Shown here: positions 9,766-22,700 of the stretch, piece by piece
How the letters are laid out: each line of letters begins with the position of its first letter
How positions within the stretch are numbered: the first letter of the stretch is position 1
Origin: Nemertoderma westbladi
Lineage: Eukaryota > Xenacoelomorpha > Nemertodermatida > Nemertodermatidae
Length of the DNA stretch: 64,000 nt
NCBI GenBank assembly: GCA_032718475.1
Contig: JAUCBJ010000091.1
Location: forward strand, 1 to 64,000
Reading direction: 5' to 3'
Notes under the pieces: generated by a model
Told to the model about the DNA's origin: nothing
What the model saw: only the letters and a program-made list of their open reading frames with translations
Databases searched by the model: none
Translations under genes and position numbers: made by a program

Positions 9766-12171
9766 ATTGCCTTTTCCACCTCCCCCTATTGCTTTCCCCA
9801 CCTCCCCCCTATTGCCTTTTCCACCCCCCCCCCCCCCCCCCCATTGCCTTTTCCACCTCCCCTATTGCATTTTCCACCCCCCCCCCCCTCCCCTATTGTA
9901 GGGATACCAAGAACTCGCCCCACTATGTGGCTCGCCCCAGCAGTGTAGTCATACCATGGATTCGCCTTACTACGTGGCTCGCCCCAGAACACAGACATTA
10001 CTTTCAGACATTAATCCGCTCAGTACTGTAGCACGTAGCCTACTTATGCACCTTGTCTGCATGATACCAGTACAGCACTGCAGTCTCTTGGTATTATATG
10101 TAGCACTGGTCGGTCAGATCTATTTCGGCATTTCCGCTCATCCCGCCCGGTCCCCTCATATCGCATATCCTTACACCTATTGCCTTTTCCACCTCCCCCC
10201 TATTGCCTTTTCCACCTCCCCTATTGCCTTTTCCACTCCCCCTATTGCCTTTTCCACCTCCCCCTTTTGCCTTTTCCACCTCCCCCCTATTGCCTTTCCA
10301 CCTCCCCCTATTGCCTTTTCCACCTCCGCCTATTGCCTTTTCCACCTCCCCTATTGCCTTTCCCACCTCCCCCATTGCCTTTTCCACTTACCCTATTGCC
10401 TTTTCCACCTCCCCCTATTGCATTTTCCCCCTCCCCCTATTGCCTTTTCCCCCTCCCCCTATTGCCTTTTCCACCTCCCCTATTGCCTTTTCCTCCTCCC
10501 CCTATTGCCTTTTCCACCTCCCCCTATTGCCTTTTCCACCTCCCCCTATTGCCTTTTCCACCTCCCCCTTTTGCCTTTTCCACCTCCCCCTTTTGCCTTT
10601 TCCACCTCCCCCCTATTGCCTTTCCACCTCCCCCTATTGCCTTTTCCACCTCCGCCTATTGCCTTTTCCACCTCCCCTATTGCCTTTTCCACCTACCCTA
10701 TTGCCTTTTCCACCTCCCCCTATTGCCTTTTCCACCTCCCCCTATTGCCTTTTCCACCACCCCCCTATTGCCTTTCCACCTCCCCGTATTGCCTTTTCCA
10801 CCTCCCCGCATTGCCTTTTCCACCTCCCCCTATTGCCTTTTCCACCTCCCCCATTGCCTTTTCCACCTCCCCTATTGCCTTTTCCACCCACCCTATTGCC
10901 TTTTCCACCTCCCCCTATTGCCTTTTCCACCTCCCCCTATTGCCTTTTCCACCTCCCCCCCCCTATTGCCTTTCCACCTCCCCGTATTGCCTTTTCCACC
11001 TCCCCGCATTGCCTTTTCCACCTACCCTATTGCCTTTTCCACCTCCCCCTATTGCCTTTTCCACCTGCCCTATTGCCTTTTCCACCTCCCCCTATTGCCT
11101 TTTCCACCTCCCCCTATTGCCTTTTCCACCTCCCCCTATTGCCTTTTCCACCTCCCCCTATTGCCTTTTCCACCTCCCCCTATTGCCTTTTCCACCTCCC
11201 CCCTATTGCCTTTCCACCTCCCCGTATTGCCTTTTCCACCTCCCCGCATTGCCTTTTCCACCTCCCCCTATTGCCTTTTCCACCTCCCCCTATTGCCCTT
11301 TCCACCTCCCCCTATTGCCCTTTCCACCTCCCCCTATTGCCTTTTCCACCTCCCTCTATTGCCTTTTCCACCTCCCCCATTGCCTTTTCCACTTCCCCTA
11401 TTGCCTTTTCCACCTACCCTATTGCCTTTTCAACCTCCCCCTATTGCCTTTTCCACCTCCCCCTATTGCCTTTTCCACCTCCCCCCTATTGCCTTTCCAC
11501 CTCCCCGTATTGCCTTTTCCACCTCCCCGCATTGCCTTTTCCACCTCCCCCTATTGCCTTTTCCACCTCCCCCTATTGCCCTTTCCACCTCCCCCTATTG
11601 CCTTTTCCACCTACCCTATTGCCTTTTCCACCCCCCCCCCCCCCCCCCTATTGCCTTTTCCACCTACCCTATTGCCTTTTCCACCTCCCCCTATTGCCTT
11701 TTCCACCTCCCCCTATTGCCTTTTCCACCTCCCCCTATTGCCTTTTCCCACCTCCCCCCTATTGCCTTTCCACCTCCCCGTATTGCCTTTTCCACCTCCC
11801 CGCATTGCCTTTTCCACCTCCCCCTATTGCCTTTTCCACCTCCCCCTATTGCCCTTTCCACCTCCCCCTATTGCCCTTTCCACCTCCCCCTATTGCCTTT
11901 TCCACCTCCCTCTATTGCCTTTTCCACCTCCCCCTATTGCCTTTTCCACCTCCCCCTATTGCCTTTTCCACCTCCCCCCTATTGCCTTTCCACCTCCCCG
12001 TATTGCCTTTTCCACCTCCCCGCATTGCCTTTTCCACCTCCCCCTATTGCCTTTTCCACCTCCCCCTATTGCCCTTTCCACCTCCCCCTATTGCCTTTTC
12101 CACCTCCCCCTATTGCCTTTTCCACCTCCCCCTATTGCCTTTCCACCTCCCCGTATTGCCTTTTCCACCTC
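9766..12171. repeat. Pyrimidine-rich minisatellite, unit about 22-23 bp
   Basis: The unit is close to TTGCCTTTTCCACCTCCCCC plus TA. A short leading cluster occupies about 9766-9897, a non-repetitive piece follows to about 10176, and the main array runs from about 10177 to 12171. Variants (CCCCGTATTG, CCCCGCATTG, CCTATTGCCCTTTCC) recur in the same order at roughly 10761, 10963, 11206, 11483, 11754 and 11984, so the array has a higher-order period of about 200-280 bp. Two long C runs lie near 9826 and 11630. Because the unit drifts between 22 and 23 bp, three long open frames appear on the plus strand; they encode only the repeat and are not genes. Confidence 0.97.
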
Positions 12172-12885
12172 ACTTTGCTCACCTTAAATATTGTACCAAA
12201 CAGCAGTGGTAAGATTCCGGGGTAACCATGTGTATTCATATAAACTTTGATTTTAGAAGGTTTGTAGTACCGGTAGACGTTGGCATTTCTGATGTACAGT
12301 ATAATACAGGGGTGGGATGCCCGATATACGATGCCCAAATACCAGAAATTAAACGAAATACTGTTACAATTATAATTATACTATGACTTGGTATATAATA
12401 TTCTCATATTGGCTTCCGACACACACTCACACTGACACCTACACGGACAGACTTGGAAAACGGCCATAGTATAATAATTTATTTAACTGACGACATGCCA
12501 ACTTTAGGGCGTTCATATTTACTTAATTGGATAATGGTAAATAGCCTGATTTGTTTTATACAGGGTACCTAGCAACGCCAACTGCCAACAGCTGGATTAA
12601 ATAGCAGTTGCCCTTAAAACAACTAGAGTCACTATTTCGGAAGCCCTTAAAACAACTAGAGGCACTATCCGGTAACACAGGGCCAGTGACCGAACAAACA
12701 AGCAGCAGTTAAATTGACTAACACTGTGGGGCAAGCCACGAAAGTGAGCGTGCTTAGAATACGGGTACCAATCTCAACCTCTCGTCTGTCTAACGTCTGC
12801 CTGTCGTTGGTTAGTCGCTCCGTCTACTCTTTGAATGCTAGTACAGTACAGTAACTCAGCGAATCTTTGATGGAATTATACCAAA
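12172..12885. other. Intergenic region left of the giant element
   Basis: No gene is seen. A short tandem duplication containing GCCCTTAAAACAACTAGAG occurs at about 12609 and 12645. The last five bases lead into the target duplication of the giant element. Confidence 0.55.
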
Positions 12886-12890
12886 CGTAG
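12886..12890. repeat. Target-site duplication (left), CGTAG
   Basis: CGTAG directly precedes the TG of the left LTR and is repeated exactly at 44163-44167 after the CA of the right LTR. Five bp is the usual size for BEL/Pao insertions. It shows that the 31-kb interval entered as one element. Confidence 0.93.
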
Positions 12891-14067
12891 TGTAAAAGCT
12901 TTTGCGTAATTAACCGGTTATTTTCCCGTAAAGTACTCTGTAGTTGGTTTACCAGGCATAAAAAGGCCGTGTCCTTACTGTACTGGTGTTTTAGAGGACA
13001 TAAAAGTCATTTCTTCTGTATTTGTACTTTAGAGGACATAATCCGCAATCTCGTGACGCAATAAGCTAGATACTCTTGAAAACAGTGTCGCTACCATGAC
13101 GACGGCTAACAGCTGATATTGCCACGTCGACATTTCTTTGTTTCTTTGTTCTCTCGTTGTTCGGTCGACCAATCAGAGCGTTTTTTGTCTCTGTGTTGGA
13201 GGTGGATACAGAAACTCAGTAGTTCAGTGTTATGTTTTTGCCCAGAGCCTAAGAACACCGGCTTTTGGCACCTCCGTGTTTCAGTCTTTAGCTTAACATT
13301 AGTAGGCTTAATTATAGAGTGTATATCTGTTATCATACCAAAACTCAGTTATCTCAGTTAATAATCATAACATATCAAAACAAACCGCATCATTCATACC
13401 TTAACTTTACTGCTTTTACTGTCGGTTATTCATTATATTTGTTGATGAAATATTATATCGGAATACTGATCAATAGTCAGACACCCAACCTTCTTGATAT
13501 ACTAAAGGTTAGAGAGACCGGTTACAGATAAACGATTGCGACCTATGTTAAGTGGTTTGAAGTGAATCTAATGCTATTTCATAGGCCCGACATAAATTGT
13601 ATGTTGCTCTCTTTATACGTGACCAAATTTAGTGAAGGTCGGCAGATTAGTGTGCAGTATTGTGCAGCATTGTGTATGATTGTAACTGATAACAAAGCAT
13701 CTCCTAAAGAATGCGCCATATACATAACTCTATAGCCTTTTTGTTGTGTCTAGTTTAAGTCATAACTCTGTTTACATATTTAGAGCGCCACGTCCTAAAG
13801 GAACTGTTAATATTTCCCGAAAGTGAATAATATTTGTCAGAGATTATATATTACGATCAGTCGAATAATACGGTAGGCTTACACCATCAATCATTAAGCT
13901 TCCGAATTCAGTCTCCCGGGTATATCCAGCGGGTGAATGATTGCGCATAGACTGGCTTCGGCTAATGTAGTGTATCAAATACTCGTCATAGGCTAAAGAC
14001 TATATATCATCTAAAAGACATCCTAATTTGGCAGGTTAAACTGTCAAAGGTCTTAAAAGCGCAAACA
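12891..14067 (+). repeat. 5' LTR of the outer element (1177 bp)
   Basis: It starts TGTAAAAGCT and ends GCGCAAACA. It has the same length as 42986-44162, with substitutions seen by eye only near 13203, 13267 and 13741. It is related to, but clearly different from, the LTRs of the inner subfamily. A TATA-like ATTATAGAG occurs near 13311. No AATAAA like that of the inner LTRs is seen near its right end. Confidence 0.95.
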
Positions 14068-14367
14068 ATAACAGATATTGCTTCTGGATTGCGGCGTAAG
14101 CAATCAAGTCTAAAGTACCGGTACCGGTCGAACGGTAACCTGTACTGCTGTAACCAGTAGGCCTGACTGCCTGATCATCCGAACCGGTACTTACAGTACA
14201 GGTACAGCAGTATTATTCGATTGTGGTATTGTATACCGGTAGGCTGTTTAAGAGATTAGGGACTGTACACCCCTTGTTTCTTTTGGGAGCTTACTTATTT
14301 CTGTCAGTTTTATTTATTTGTAGGCCAGTATTGAGCAGAAGGCGTGTAAGCCTGCTCAGATTGTACA

Positions 14368-14944
14368 GATAATTTGTAGGCTTGACTGTTGGCTAACTGT
14401 TGTTAAGTCTGAACAGATTGCAGTGTGTGTAGAGCATCTGTCCGATAAAGTGCTAGTTAGGAAAGTAGGGGCTTCAAGTGCTGTGAGGTAAACCCCCTGT
14501 GAAAGAATAAGTCGTACTACTGGGTTAGAATGCATACTAACTAATCATTTCGGAGTCTGCATATACTGTAGTGTATTTGGGCTTGATAGTAGTCTGCCAT
14601 CGTTTGGTCTGTACTTTGTTTGTGTAGTCTGTACGGGTAGCGTATAATTTTATTTAGATAATTTGTAGGCTGGATAGTTGTTTGGCTGTTGTTGGGTTTG
14701 AGGAAATTTCGGTGTGTGTAGAGCATCTGTCCGATAAAGTGCTAAGTTAGGAAAGTAGGGGCTTCAAGTGCTGTGAGGTAAACCCCCTGTGAAAGAATAA
14801 GTCGTACTACTGGGTTAGAACGCATACTAACTAATCATTTCGGAGTCTGCATATACCGTAGTTTGTTTAGGCTTGATAGTAGTCTGTCAGTATTTGGTCT
14901 GCATTTTGTTTGAATAGTCTGTACGCGTAGCGTAATATTTATTA
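14368..14944 (+). repeat. Two-unit tandem repeat (289-bp period) in the outer leader
   Basis: Units begin with GATAATTTGTAGG at 14368 and 14657 and share long blocks, such as GTAAACCCCCTGTGAAAG and the stretch up to TTTCGGAGTCTGCATATA. The inner element has the same pair with about 287-bp period at 24741 and 25028. The duplication therefore predates the split of the two lineages and has been kept. Confidence 0.85.
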
Positions 14945-15902
14945 TTCAGAGTTTATGCGATTATTCGCAACATTCATTCCCCAAGTTTATTCCTACAGTA
15001 ATTGTGTTTGTTATACATACCGTTATAGTTAAACTAACCCCGGTACTACATCAGGGCTGCTCGGCGTAGGTAAAGACTGGAGATTTTATGCTTTGGTCAC
15101 TCCGGCAGATACCGTGGTTCTTTTAGCTGTTCAAGTATTTTTAACTACCGATTATTTGTTGTACAAGTACTTGTACCTAATTTAGGGTTTAGTGTACAGT
15201 ACTTTCCGAAGGTGATTAGTGTGTAGGCAGTGTATTTGTGTTGTAAAGTGGTTAATAGGCACGTTGGTTCTGGTAGACCGCGGTAATTAATCTCTAGGTA
15301 GGAACACTCCGTGATACATAACGTAGTACCTATAGCGATACGGTTATAGGTCGTCAGGCGGTGGTATTTTCCTATCTGGACAACGCAGTATATTTACTAC
15401 TACTTATTATTTTCAAATACCGTAGTAACCTGTCCGTTGTAATAACCAGATATTCTAACCCTTTGTTAGGCTGGTTAGTAGACTTCTTGTAAAAATACCC
15501 TAAAAAATTTGTATTTGTGTATTTGTAATTAAATTTTTGTGTTTATTTAGAGATTGTAATCTCTACCCGAATTGTACGTAACTTGTAGTATTAAGTAACT
15601 TAGGTAAATTAGAATTATTTGTTTTAGTGTCTAACAAGTAGCACTCCACTGAGAGCGCACAGCTTATGTGTAGTGACTCCCCCAGAAATAATAACATTTA
15701 TTTCAAACATTGACAAAAACCCATTTCAACGGGTATATATATATTATAAATCAACTCAAACGATTTATAAATAGTAGGCCTGCCATACAACAATTAGGTC
15801 TCAATATCAGTTGGACTACTGCTTAAATAACAGTAATAAAGTAAGTTAAAGTAACCAAGTAACCCTTAAAATTCAGAAATTCAATTATTTAAAATAATTG
15901 AT

Positions 15903-16150
15903 ATACCGGTATTTACAATAGGCTTACTATCTTTATTTTTATAAATATAGGCTGAAATTATACCGGTATTCTGTAATTAATTCTAGTCTGTAATTGTACT
16001 TGTATTTTCACATTATAAGTGTAAGCTGTATACCGGTATTCAAGATAGGCCTATTATATATATAAACTTAGGCTGAAATAATACCGGTATTCTGCAATTA
16101 ATTCTAGTTACTAATAATACTTATATATACTATAAGCATACCGGTATTCT
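15903..16150 (+). repeat. Five-fold ATACCGGTAT palindrome array in the outer leader
   Basis: The palindrome, or a one-base variant, recurs at about 15903, 15960, 16030, 16081 and 16138, spaced roughly 50-70 bp, just upstream of gag. Five copies occupy the same places in the inner leader (about 26249, 26306, 26365, 26419 and 26482). They could be protein-binding sites or RNA hairpins; the function is unknown. Confidence 0.65.
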
Positions 16151-16282
16151 AATATTATATATATATCACGCTACACTGAGTAGCAGTATCGGTAATTAAT
16201 TACTAGGTTAGCAGTTAATGCTGAATTACTAGACTTGCTTAGACTGTAATATAGCAGTAGGCATTCAACTGTGTAAACAAAC

Positions 16283-19200
16283 ATGTCTGATACTAAGCAG
16301 AACCTGTCAGACAGTTTATTAGATGCAACTATCTGCGACTCAGATAAGGGTGTAGAACCGTCTACACCTAAGTTCAGTTCACCTCCCACTGTGAGGAAGG
16401 TCATCCCTCCAGTAGTAATAACAGAACCTAGGCTGGTCCAACATCGTAGGTCTATCATAGGCACTCGAGCTCAGGTCAAACGGGACCAAGAAGCAGCGGA
16501 ACAGCAACAACCCACGAGCCAAGAACTTATTTCTCAGCGGCCCGACAGCTCCAGTAGTGAGGATCTTGTAGAGCTGACACCCGAGCGCGGAGCAAAGATG
16601 ACGGATGCGGTTTATTCGGATCCCCTTCTCATCCTGCCTGCAGCCGTACTCACTAGGATATTGATCGCGGTGGAAGAACACCAGATCGATTGGGCGAGAA
16701 GTCAGCAATCAACTAAAGATAGTTATGCGGGATACACAAAGGAAGAACTGAAATCTATTGTCGAGTCGCAATGGAACTTCCCCGGACCCGGACTCCCGTT
16801 TGATTTATCAGAAGCTGCCTGGGAAGACATACACCGGATGGGAGTAGCCAAAGAAACCATCGATCCAGCTGTGTGGAAGAGGTCCGCAGCCGGATACGCA
16901 CAGGGATTCTTCAGCTCTATGGAGCGACTAAAATAACAACTGTTTCAACAACCACAAGGACCTCAAGAGCAGGGACAACTGCTTTATCAAGTTAGAGAAA
17001 GAATTCTGCGAATCAAGCTAATCTTATCGGCCTTTGAAGAGGCTTCTAAAAGAAGACAAGACACGTCGTTGCAAGTTGCCGTAAAGACTTGGTTTCAGCG
17101 GGTGAGTCTCCAGGTTCAAGGAACGGCTCAGTGGAAAGCTCAGCTAGAGGAGCGCTCAACCCATGGAGAATCAACAGACGCTACTTTTTCCCAAGTGGAA
17201 AGTGAAGCGACGGCAGAGAACCCGCATAAGAGGGATGCCATTGATATCTATCTGTCAGACTATCAACGTTTCTTAGGTGATGAAGAGTTGAGGAGAAGGT
17301 TGGATGGACTTAACCCTAATAGTGAAGGAGCACAGCGTGTGCTGGATGCCATCGACGTGGATAGGTTAGCGGCGAACCAAGCTAAATTCGATGAACAACT
17401 CCGCATCGCTAGAGTCCAAGAAGAACAGGTGAAGAAAAAACGTATAGAAGACAGAAAGAAAGCAACAGTAGCAGCTGCGGAAGCGGAAAGGAAAGCAGCC
17501 GAAGAGGAAAGTAAAGCAGCCGAAATGGAAAGAAAAGCGGCAGTGGCAGCGGCAGCGGCAGCGGCAGAGGCAGAAGCGAAAAGAAAAGCAGCTGAAATGG
17601 AAAGAAAAGTGGCAATGGCAGCGGCAGAAGCAGAGCGGATAGCGGCTGAAGAGATCGCCCAATTAGAATTGGAAAATATTCAGGAGAATCAAGACTGCAT
17701 AAATAAACAGTTAACAGCTAGTAATATGCAGATGATAAATCGATCTACTCCCAAAAGACAGGGATATACATCATCTGAGGAAGGCGATACCACCGATACT
17801 GAAGGCAAAGGAAATAGATCTCACCTAAGCAGACGTAAAAGAACATCCCACCGTCAGAAATTGCCTGATTTGCCTCCAGCTGTTAGAAGGCAACTAAATA
17901 ACACCAACTTGGGTAGTACAGAACCCACAGACCAAATAATTACAATAGAAAGACTCCCTACTATAGTAGATGAGCCTGAAATAATTAGGCCTGTTCTCGA
18001 AGCCACCCTTTCAGTGGTAGAGACACCTGTACTCCCTGAACCTACCTCTAAATTCCCTTTGCACAGTACCAAGCTACCTGTGCCCAGCAGAACAGCCCAT
18101 GAGACAGTTCATGCCCTGGACCCCGAGCGAAATATTCATGATTTGTCGCCCGTTGTCCCTCGTCCGCCCGCTACAACGTTGGCGAATCCCGCTTCGGCGG
18201 TCGAATGGGTGGATGAGAGACGACGGGGGATGGATCTCCTGCTCGGACAGATGCAGGAGACTGTTCAGCAATTCAAGGGCACAGTAAGGGAAAGTAGGTT
18301 AGAGTTGCAAGAAGTGCAGCAAAGTATCGCGCTAGAACGCGATAAATTAGTAAATACACAAAAGGGTATACCACCACCCCCTGTAACAATGTGTCAACCT
18401 GTTAGGTCTGAAGTATCTCATGCGCAAGGTGTGGACCCTACACGCATCTATACTGCTAGCGAAGTAGAAACTCCTATAGTGAACCCTATTAAGGGTAATT
18501 ATAGACCTGTTGATAATGATATTCCCTATAGACCGGATCATAATCCGAGAAATTTATATACCGATAACTCGATATTAAATAACACGATGGCCCAAGAAAG
18601 TTTTACGCGTCAAATGGCTAGAACCGAAGCCCGGCAAGCGGTAAAGGTGGGAGAGATCGTCAAGTTCAATGGAGATGAGATGAAATGGTTACCTTTTAAT
18701 GAATATTACAAAGATAACATACAGAACTCTGTACTATCTAATGGAGAGAAACTTAGATTCCTCATCGAGTGCTTGGAAGGATCTCCCAAGTTAATGGCGT
18801 TAAAGTTTATTGGACATCCAGATGGATTAAGACAAGTTTGGGATACACTAAACATCAGGTATGGTAATAGGAATAACATAGCTGGGTATTTGTATGCAAA
18901 GTTGGTAGCGCCCCGAAAGTTTATTAGCAGCGGGATTATAGAGTTTTCCGATGAGATTCAGGAGATCTGCAGACAATTAGATTGGCTAGGTAAGTCTCAT
19001 GAGTATCAGAGTGCTATGGTTATTAGAGCAGTGGCTTCTACTTTACCGAAGGGTGGAGTAGGTACACGCTGGGATAAGAAAGTGTTATATATGATGGAAC
19101 AACAACGACGAGACCCTACCATGGCTGATCTCATGTCATTCCTAGATGGAGAAGTGAAATTACAGCTCCTAAAACTGTCCAGAGAGAAGACCCCGGAAAA

Positions 19201-19726
19201 CAAGGTAAGTGAAAAACCCGTCTCTAGGAGAAAGGTAACACCGGTGTGTTATACAGACGACGGCGAAAACCAGACTTCTCAAGGAGAAGATAGCGGGAAA
19301 GACACTGACAGATCTTATTATGTCAATAAAATGCCTAAAGATCAGGTAAGTAAATTCAAGTCTCGAACTAATGACAGGAGAGAACAGGTAAGAAAAACTC
19401 CTCCTACGTCTCCCAAGAGAATTCAGGTGAGAAAGCCCGAAGAAAAAACAAGTGTGCACAATGTTACGCAAAATAAGGTAAGTAACATCAAACCGAAATG
19501 TGCGCTATGTGATGGGACCCATCGCTTGAATACGTGTGATGAATTCCTAAAGAAATCATTAACTGAGAGACGTGAAGTCATGTGGGATAAGCGGTTGTGT
19601 TATAATTGCCTCAGACAAGGACACCAACGGCGAACCTGTTACTCTGACACAAGATGTGCCAAGTGCGGTGCGAAACATCATGTCTTGTTGCACACTGAAT
19701 TCGGCGAAATAGTCCGAGTCAGGTAA
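16283..19726 (+). pseudogene. gag of the outer BEL/Pao element, broken
   Basis: The start codon at 16283 matches the intact frame at 26628. A nonsense change at 16934-16936 (a Lys codon in the inner copy) stops the first part after 217 codons; the same frame reopens and runs to 19726. In the second part, counted from 17069, there is an Ala/Glu/Lys-rich coiled-coil stretch at about residues 115-215, the BEL-type capsid region (DUF1759-like, around VKFNGDEMKW) at about 525-705, and zinc knuckles at about 810-876 (CYNCLRQGHQRRTC, CAKCGAKHH). A one-base deletion near 19703 shifts the frame before the protease. Another stop, at 19855, lies in the protease linker. Confidence 0.9.
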
Positions 19727-22700
19727 GTGATTCCAAATTACATGTCCAATTCAGTGATGTGAATGACACTGATCAATCTGAGATGGAAGGATTCTATACG
19801 GACGAGTTCTCCGACGAAAACGAATCCTATTACATGATAAATACCACAGTGTATTGAGCACTCACGTATGAAAAGGATACGGACAGCGACCTTACCCTAG
19901 CTACTTCTGATCAACAACCATTTTGGAAAGCGCCAACTTCCAATGTAGGGATTAGAGAATTTCCTGTGGTACAGGTAAGGGTCCACGGACCAAAAAGGAA
20001 TTATGTAGTGAACGCCCTCCTTGACTCCGGTAGTACAGGAACATTCATCGACAAAGAGCTAGCCGAAGACATATTTGCTGGACAACCCAAGTTCCGAACT
20101 AAGCTAAACATGTCAGGAATTATGCAGGTTTGGAAATCTACAGTAACAGCGGATTATTATGTAGGTGCGTTGTCCACCCCCCAGGATGAACTAGGAGAAC
20201 ATAGCATAAGGTCAGTGAAAATGGTGGCTATAAAGAACTTCGCTACTACTCAAGCAGACCTTTATAATTGGGACGAGGATGAGAGCATCCAACATCTTAA
20301 GATACCTCGATTCCAGACTGATTATCCTGGAGTGCAAATACTCATCGGCCAAAACGCGCATGAGGCGCTCGAGACACTGGAGAAACGGCCTGCTCAACCG
20401 CAGCCACTACAAACCTATGCGGTAAGAACTAGAGTAGGTTGGTACTTTACTGGCCCTTCCCGTAGAACTCTCATGGAAAGATTACCGAAAGATCAGGTAT
20501 ATCAAGTGCGAGAATGGGAAGTTGAGAACAGTGAGTTCGACGATCCAACTGAGGGAACTCCATACTCCTCAGACAACGACGATATACATCAACTTTTCGA
20601 TGAGGAGAATGCCATCGATCTCCTTAAGGAAAGCGAGACTTGGCAAAATCAAGTGAACTTATGTCAACTCCTTCTCCCATCCGAGCGAGACGACTATAAC
20701 GACGAGCTTAATGACGTCATTGAACGTTATAATGCCAAGACTCGGGATGAACACGCCGTAAGATTCTTTACTCAAGAGGTTGTAGAGCCCAACTCCTACG
20801 ATAAGGCCCTATCGGTGGAGGAAGAAAGAGCCAAGCAGATCCAAGCGACAACTACTCGTTTTCTTAAAGATCAAGGTAGATATGAGATCGGTCTTCCTTT
20901 CCGAAAGCGAGAACCAAAGTTCATTAACAACAGACCTTTGGCGGAGAAAAGAATTGCTCAACTACATCGACGCCTTACGGCAAATTCTTCAGCTAAAGAA
21001 ATGTATCAAACGCAGTTGAAGAAGTTTATTAGTAAGGGATATGCGGAGCTAGTACCGGAAGAAACACCTATAACTGAGAGAACGTATTATTTAACTCACC
21101 ATTACGTTCCCAAACCCGGTAAACCCCATGAAGTACGAGTGGTGTTTGACGGTTCCGCCCTTTATATGGGCCAATCTCTTAATTCTGAATTGTTACCCGG
21201 ACCCAACTTACTAGAATCCTTGTTCGGAATACTATTAAGATTAAGACAATATTCCATTGCTTTCGCCTCAGATATAGAAGGCATGTTCTTACAAGTCAAA
21301 GCGCTGGATAGGGATCGAGATAGCCTACGATTTTTGTGGTGGCCTGAAGGAGACCTCAACAAGAAACCGGTGGAGTACTGGATGACCATCCAAGCCTTTG
21401 GGATAATCTCGAGCCCTTCAAACGCCTGTTCCGTGGTGCGCACCACTGCGGATGACAACCGAGACGCCTTCTCTAAAGAGGTGATCGACAATATCAAACG
21501 AAACATCTACATGGACGATAATCTGAAGTCCCTTCCATCAGTCGAAGAAGCCACTGCGGTCGCTGAAGGAACGGTAGAATGCTTAAAGAAAGGTGGATTT
21601 CGATTAACTAAATTCACTAGCAACTCCCGTGAGTTTCTGGAGTCGATCCCGGTAGAAGATCGAGGAGCAAAAGACCTAGATCTAATAAAGGATGATCTCC
21701 CAGAAACTAAGACCCTTGGTTTGAAATGGGACACAGAAAGAGATATCCTGTTTTTCCAATTAAAACAGCGAGATAATCCAGTTCGGACTAAACGGATTTG
21801 TTTAAGTATCCTGAGCACTTATTTCGATCCATTGGGATTTATTAGCCCAGTTATATTGATTGCTCGGAGTTTAGTACAACAAATGTGGCTTGAAAACCAC
21901 TCATGGGACGATCCACTTAAGGGAGAATTATTAAAGAAGTGGATGAAATGGGAAGATTCTCTACCAGCCATCGAAAACTTTATAATTTCCCGTTCATATT
22001 TTGGTCATGTTCTCCCTACGTATTCATATCAACTCCATGTGTTTGGAGACGCCAGCGATATGGGAATAGGTATAGTAGCCTACCTAAGGGTGGAAACTCC
22101 GGACGGAATCAAAGTCGCCTTGATTACCTCTAAGGCATTGATAAACAACAAGTTGAAGGTTCCTCGAGCGGAGTTAAAAGCGGCTCTATACGCTACAGCC
22201 ATCGGCCGGAATGTAACAGAACAGATCGACTATCCCCTGGAGAAAACTGTCTATTGGACCGACGCTTTACTCGTGTTGGAGTATATAACCAATGAAGTCT
22301 GTCAGTTCAGCGTCTTCGTTACCAACAGAGTAGCTATTATACTCAGTCGCACGACGATGGATCAATGGAGACATTGCCCCGGAACGATTAATCCAGCGGA
22401 CATCGCTTCCAGGGGAGCAACTCCACAAGAACTGGTAGATACTCCAGACTGGTTAGGTGGACCCGACTTCCTCTACAAAGAAGAAGAAGAATGGCCTCCT
22501 CATCTTACTACAGCAGAAATTAGACAGGCCAAGGGAGCGGAGAAAGTCAAGCCTAAAACTCAGGCGAGTAAATCGAAGTTATTCAAACCCACAGTAGATC
22601 TGTCTGTCCTACATACTTCCGGAGACGACGCTTTGGATCAGAAACCCACAGCCACAAATAAACCCGTTGTGGAAATCCGTGATAAGGATTGGAAATCTGG

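Larger units (their letters stand above)
14068..16282 (+). other. Long 5' leader of the outer element
   Basis: This 2.2-kb untranslated stretch lies between the LTR and the gag start codon and contains a two-unit tandem repeat and a palindrome array, listed separately. The bases directly after the LTR (ATAACAGATATTGC) do not begin with TGG, so no conventional primer-binding site complementary to a tRNA 3' end is evident there. The inner copy has an equivalent leader at 24473-26627. Confidence 0.7.

Noticed and set aside
9766-12171. CRISPR-like array
   Set aside because: Units are directly adjacent without unique spacers, in an animal genome; it is a minisatellite.
9956-12225. Three long plus-strand open frames (about 670-740 codons) over the minisatellite
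   Set aside because: They translate only the repeated unit in all three frames, with monotonous Leu-Pro-Phe-Cys-Ser text. This follows from a 22-23-bp unit lacking stops.
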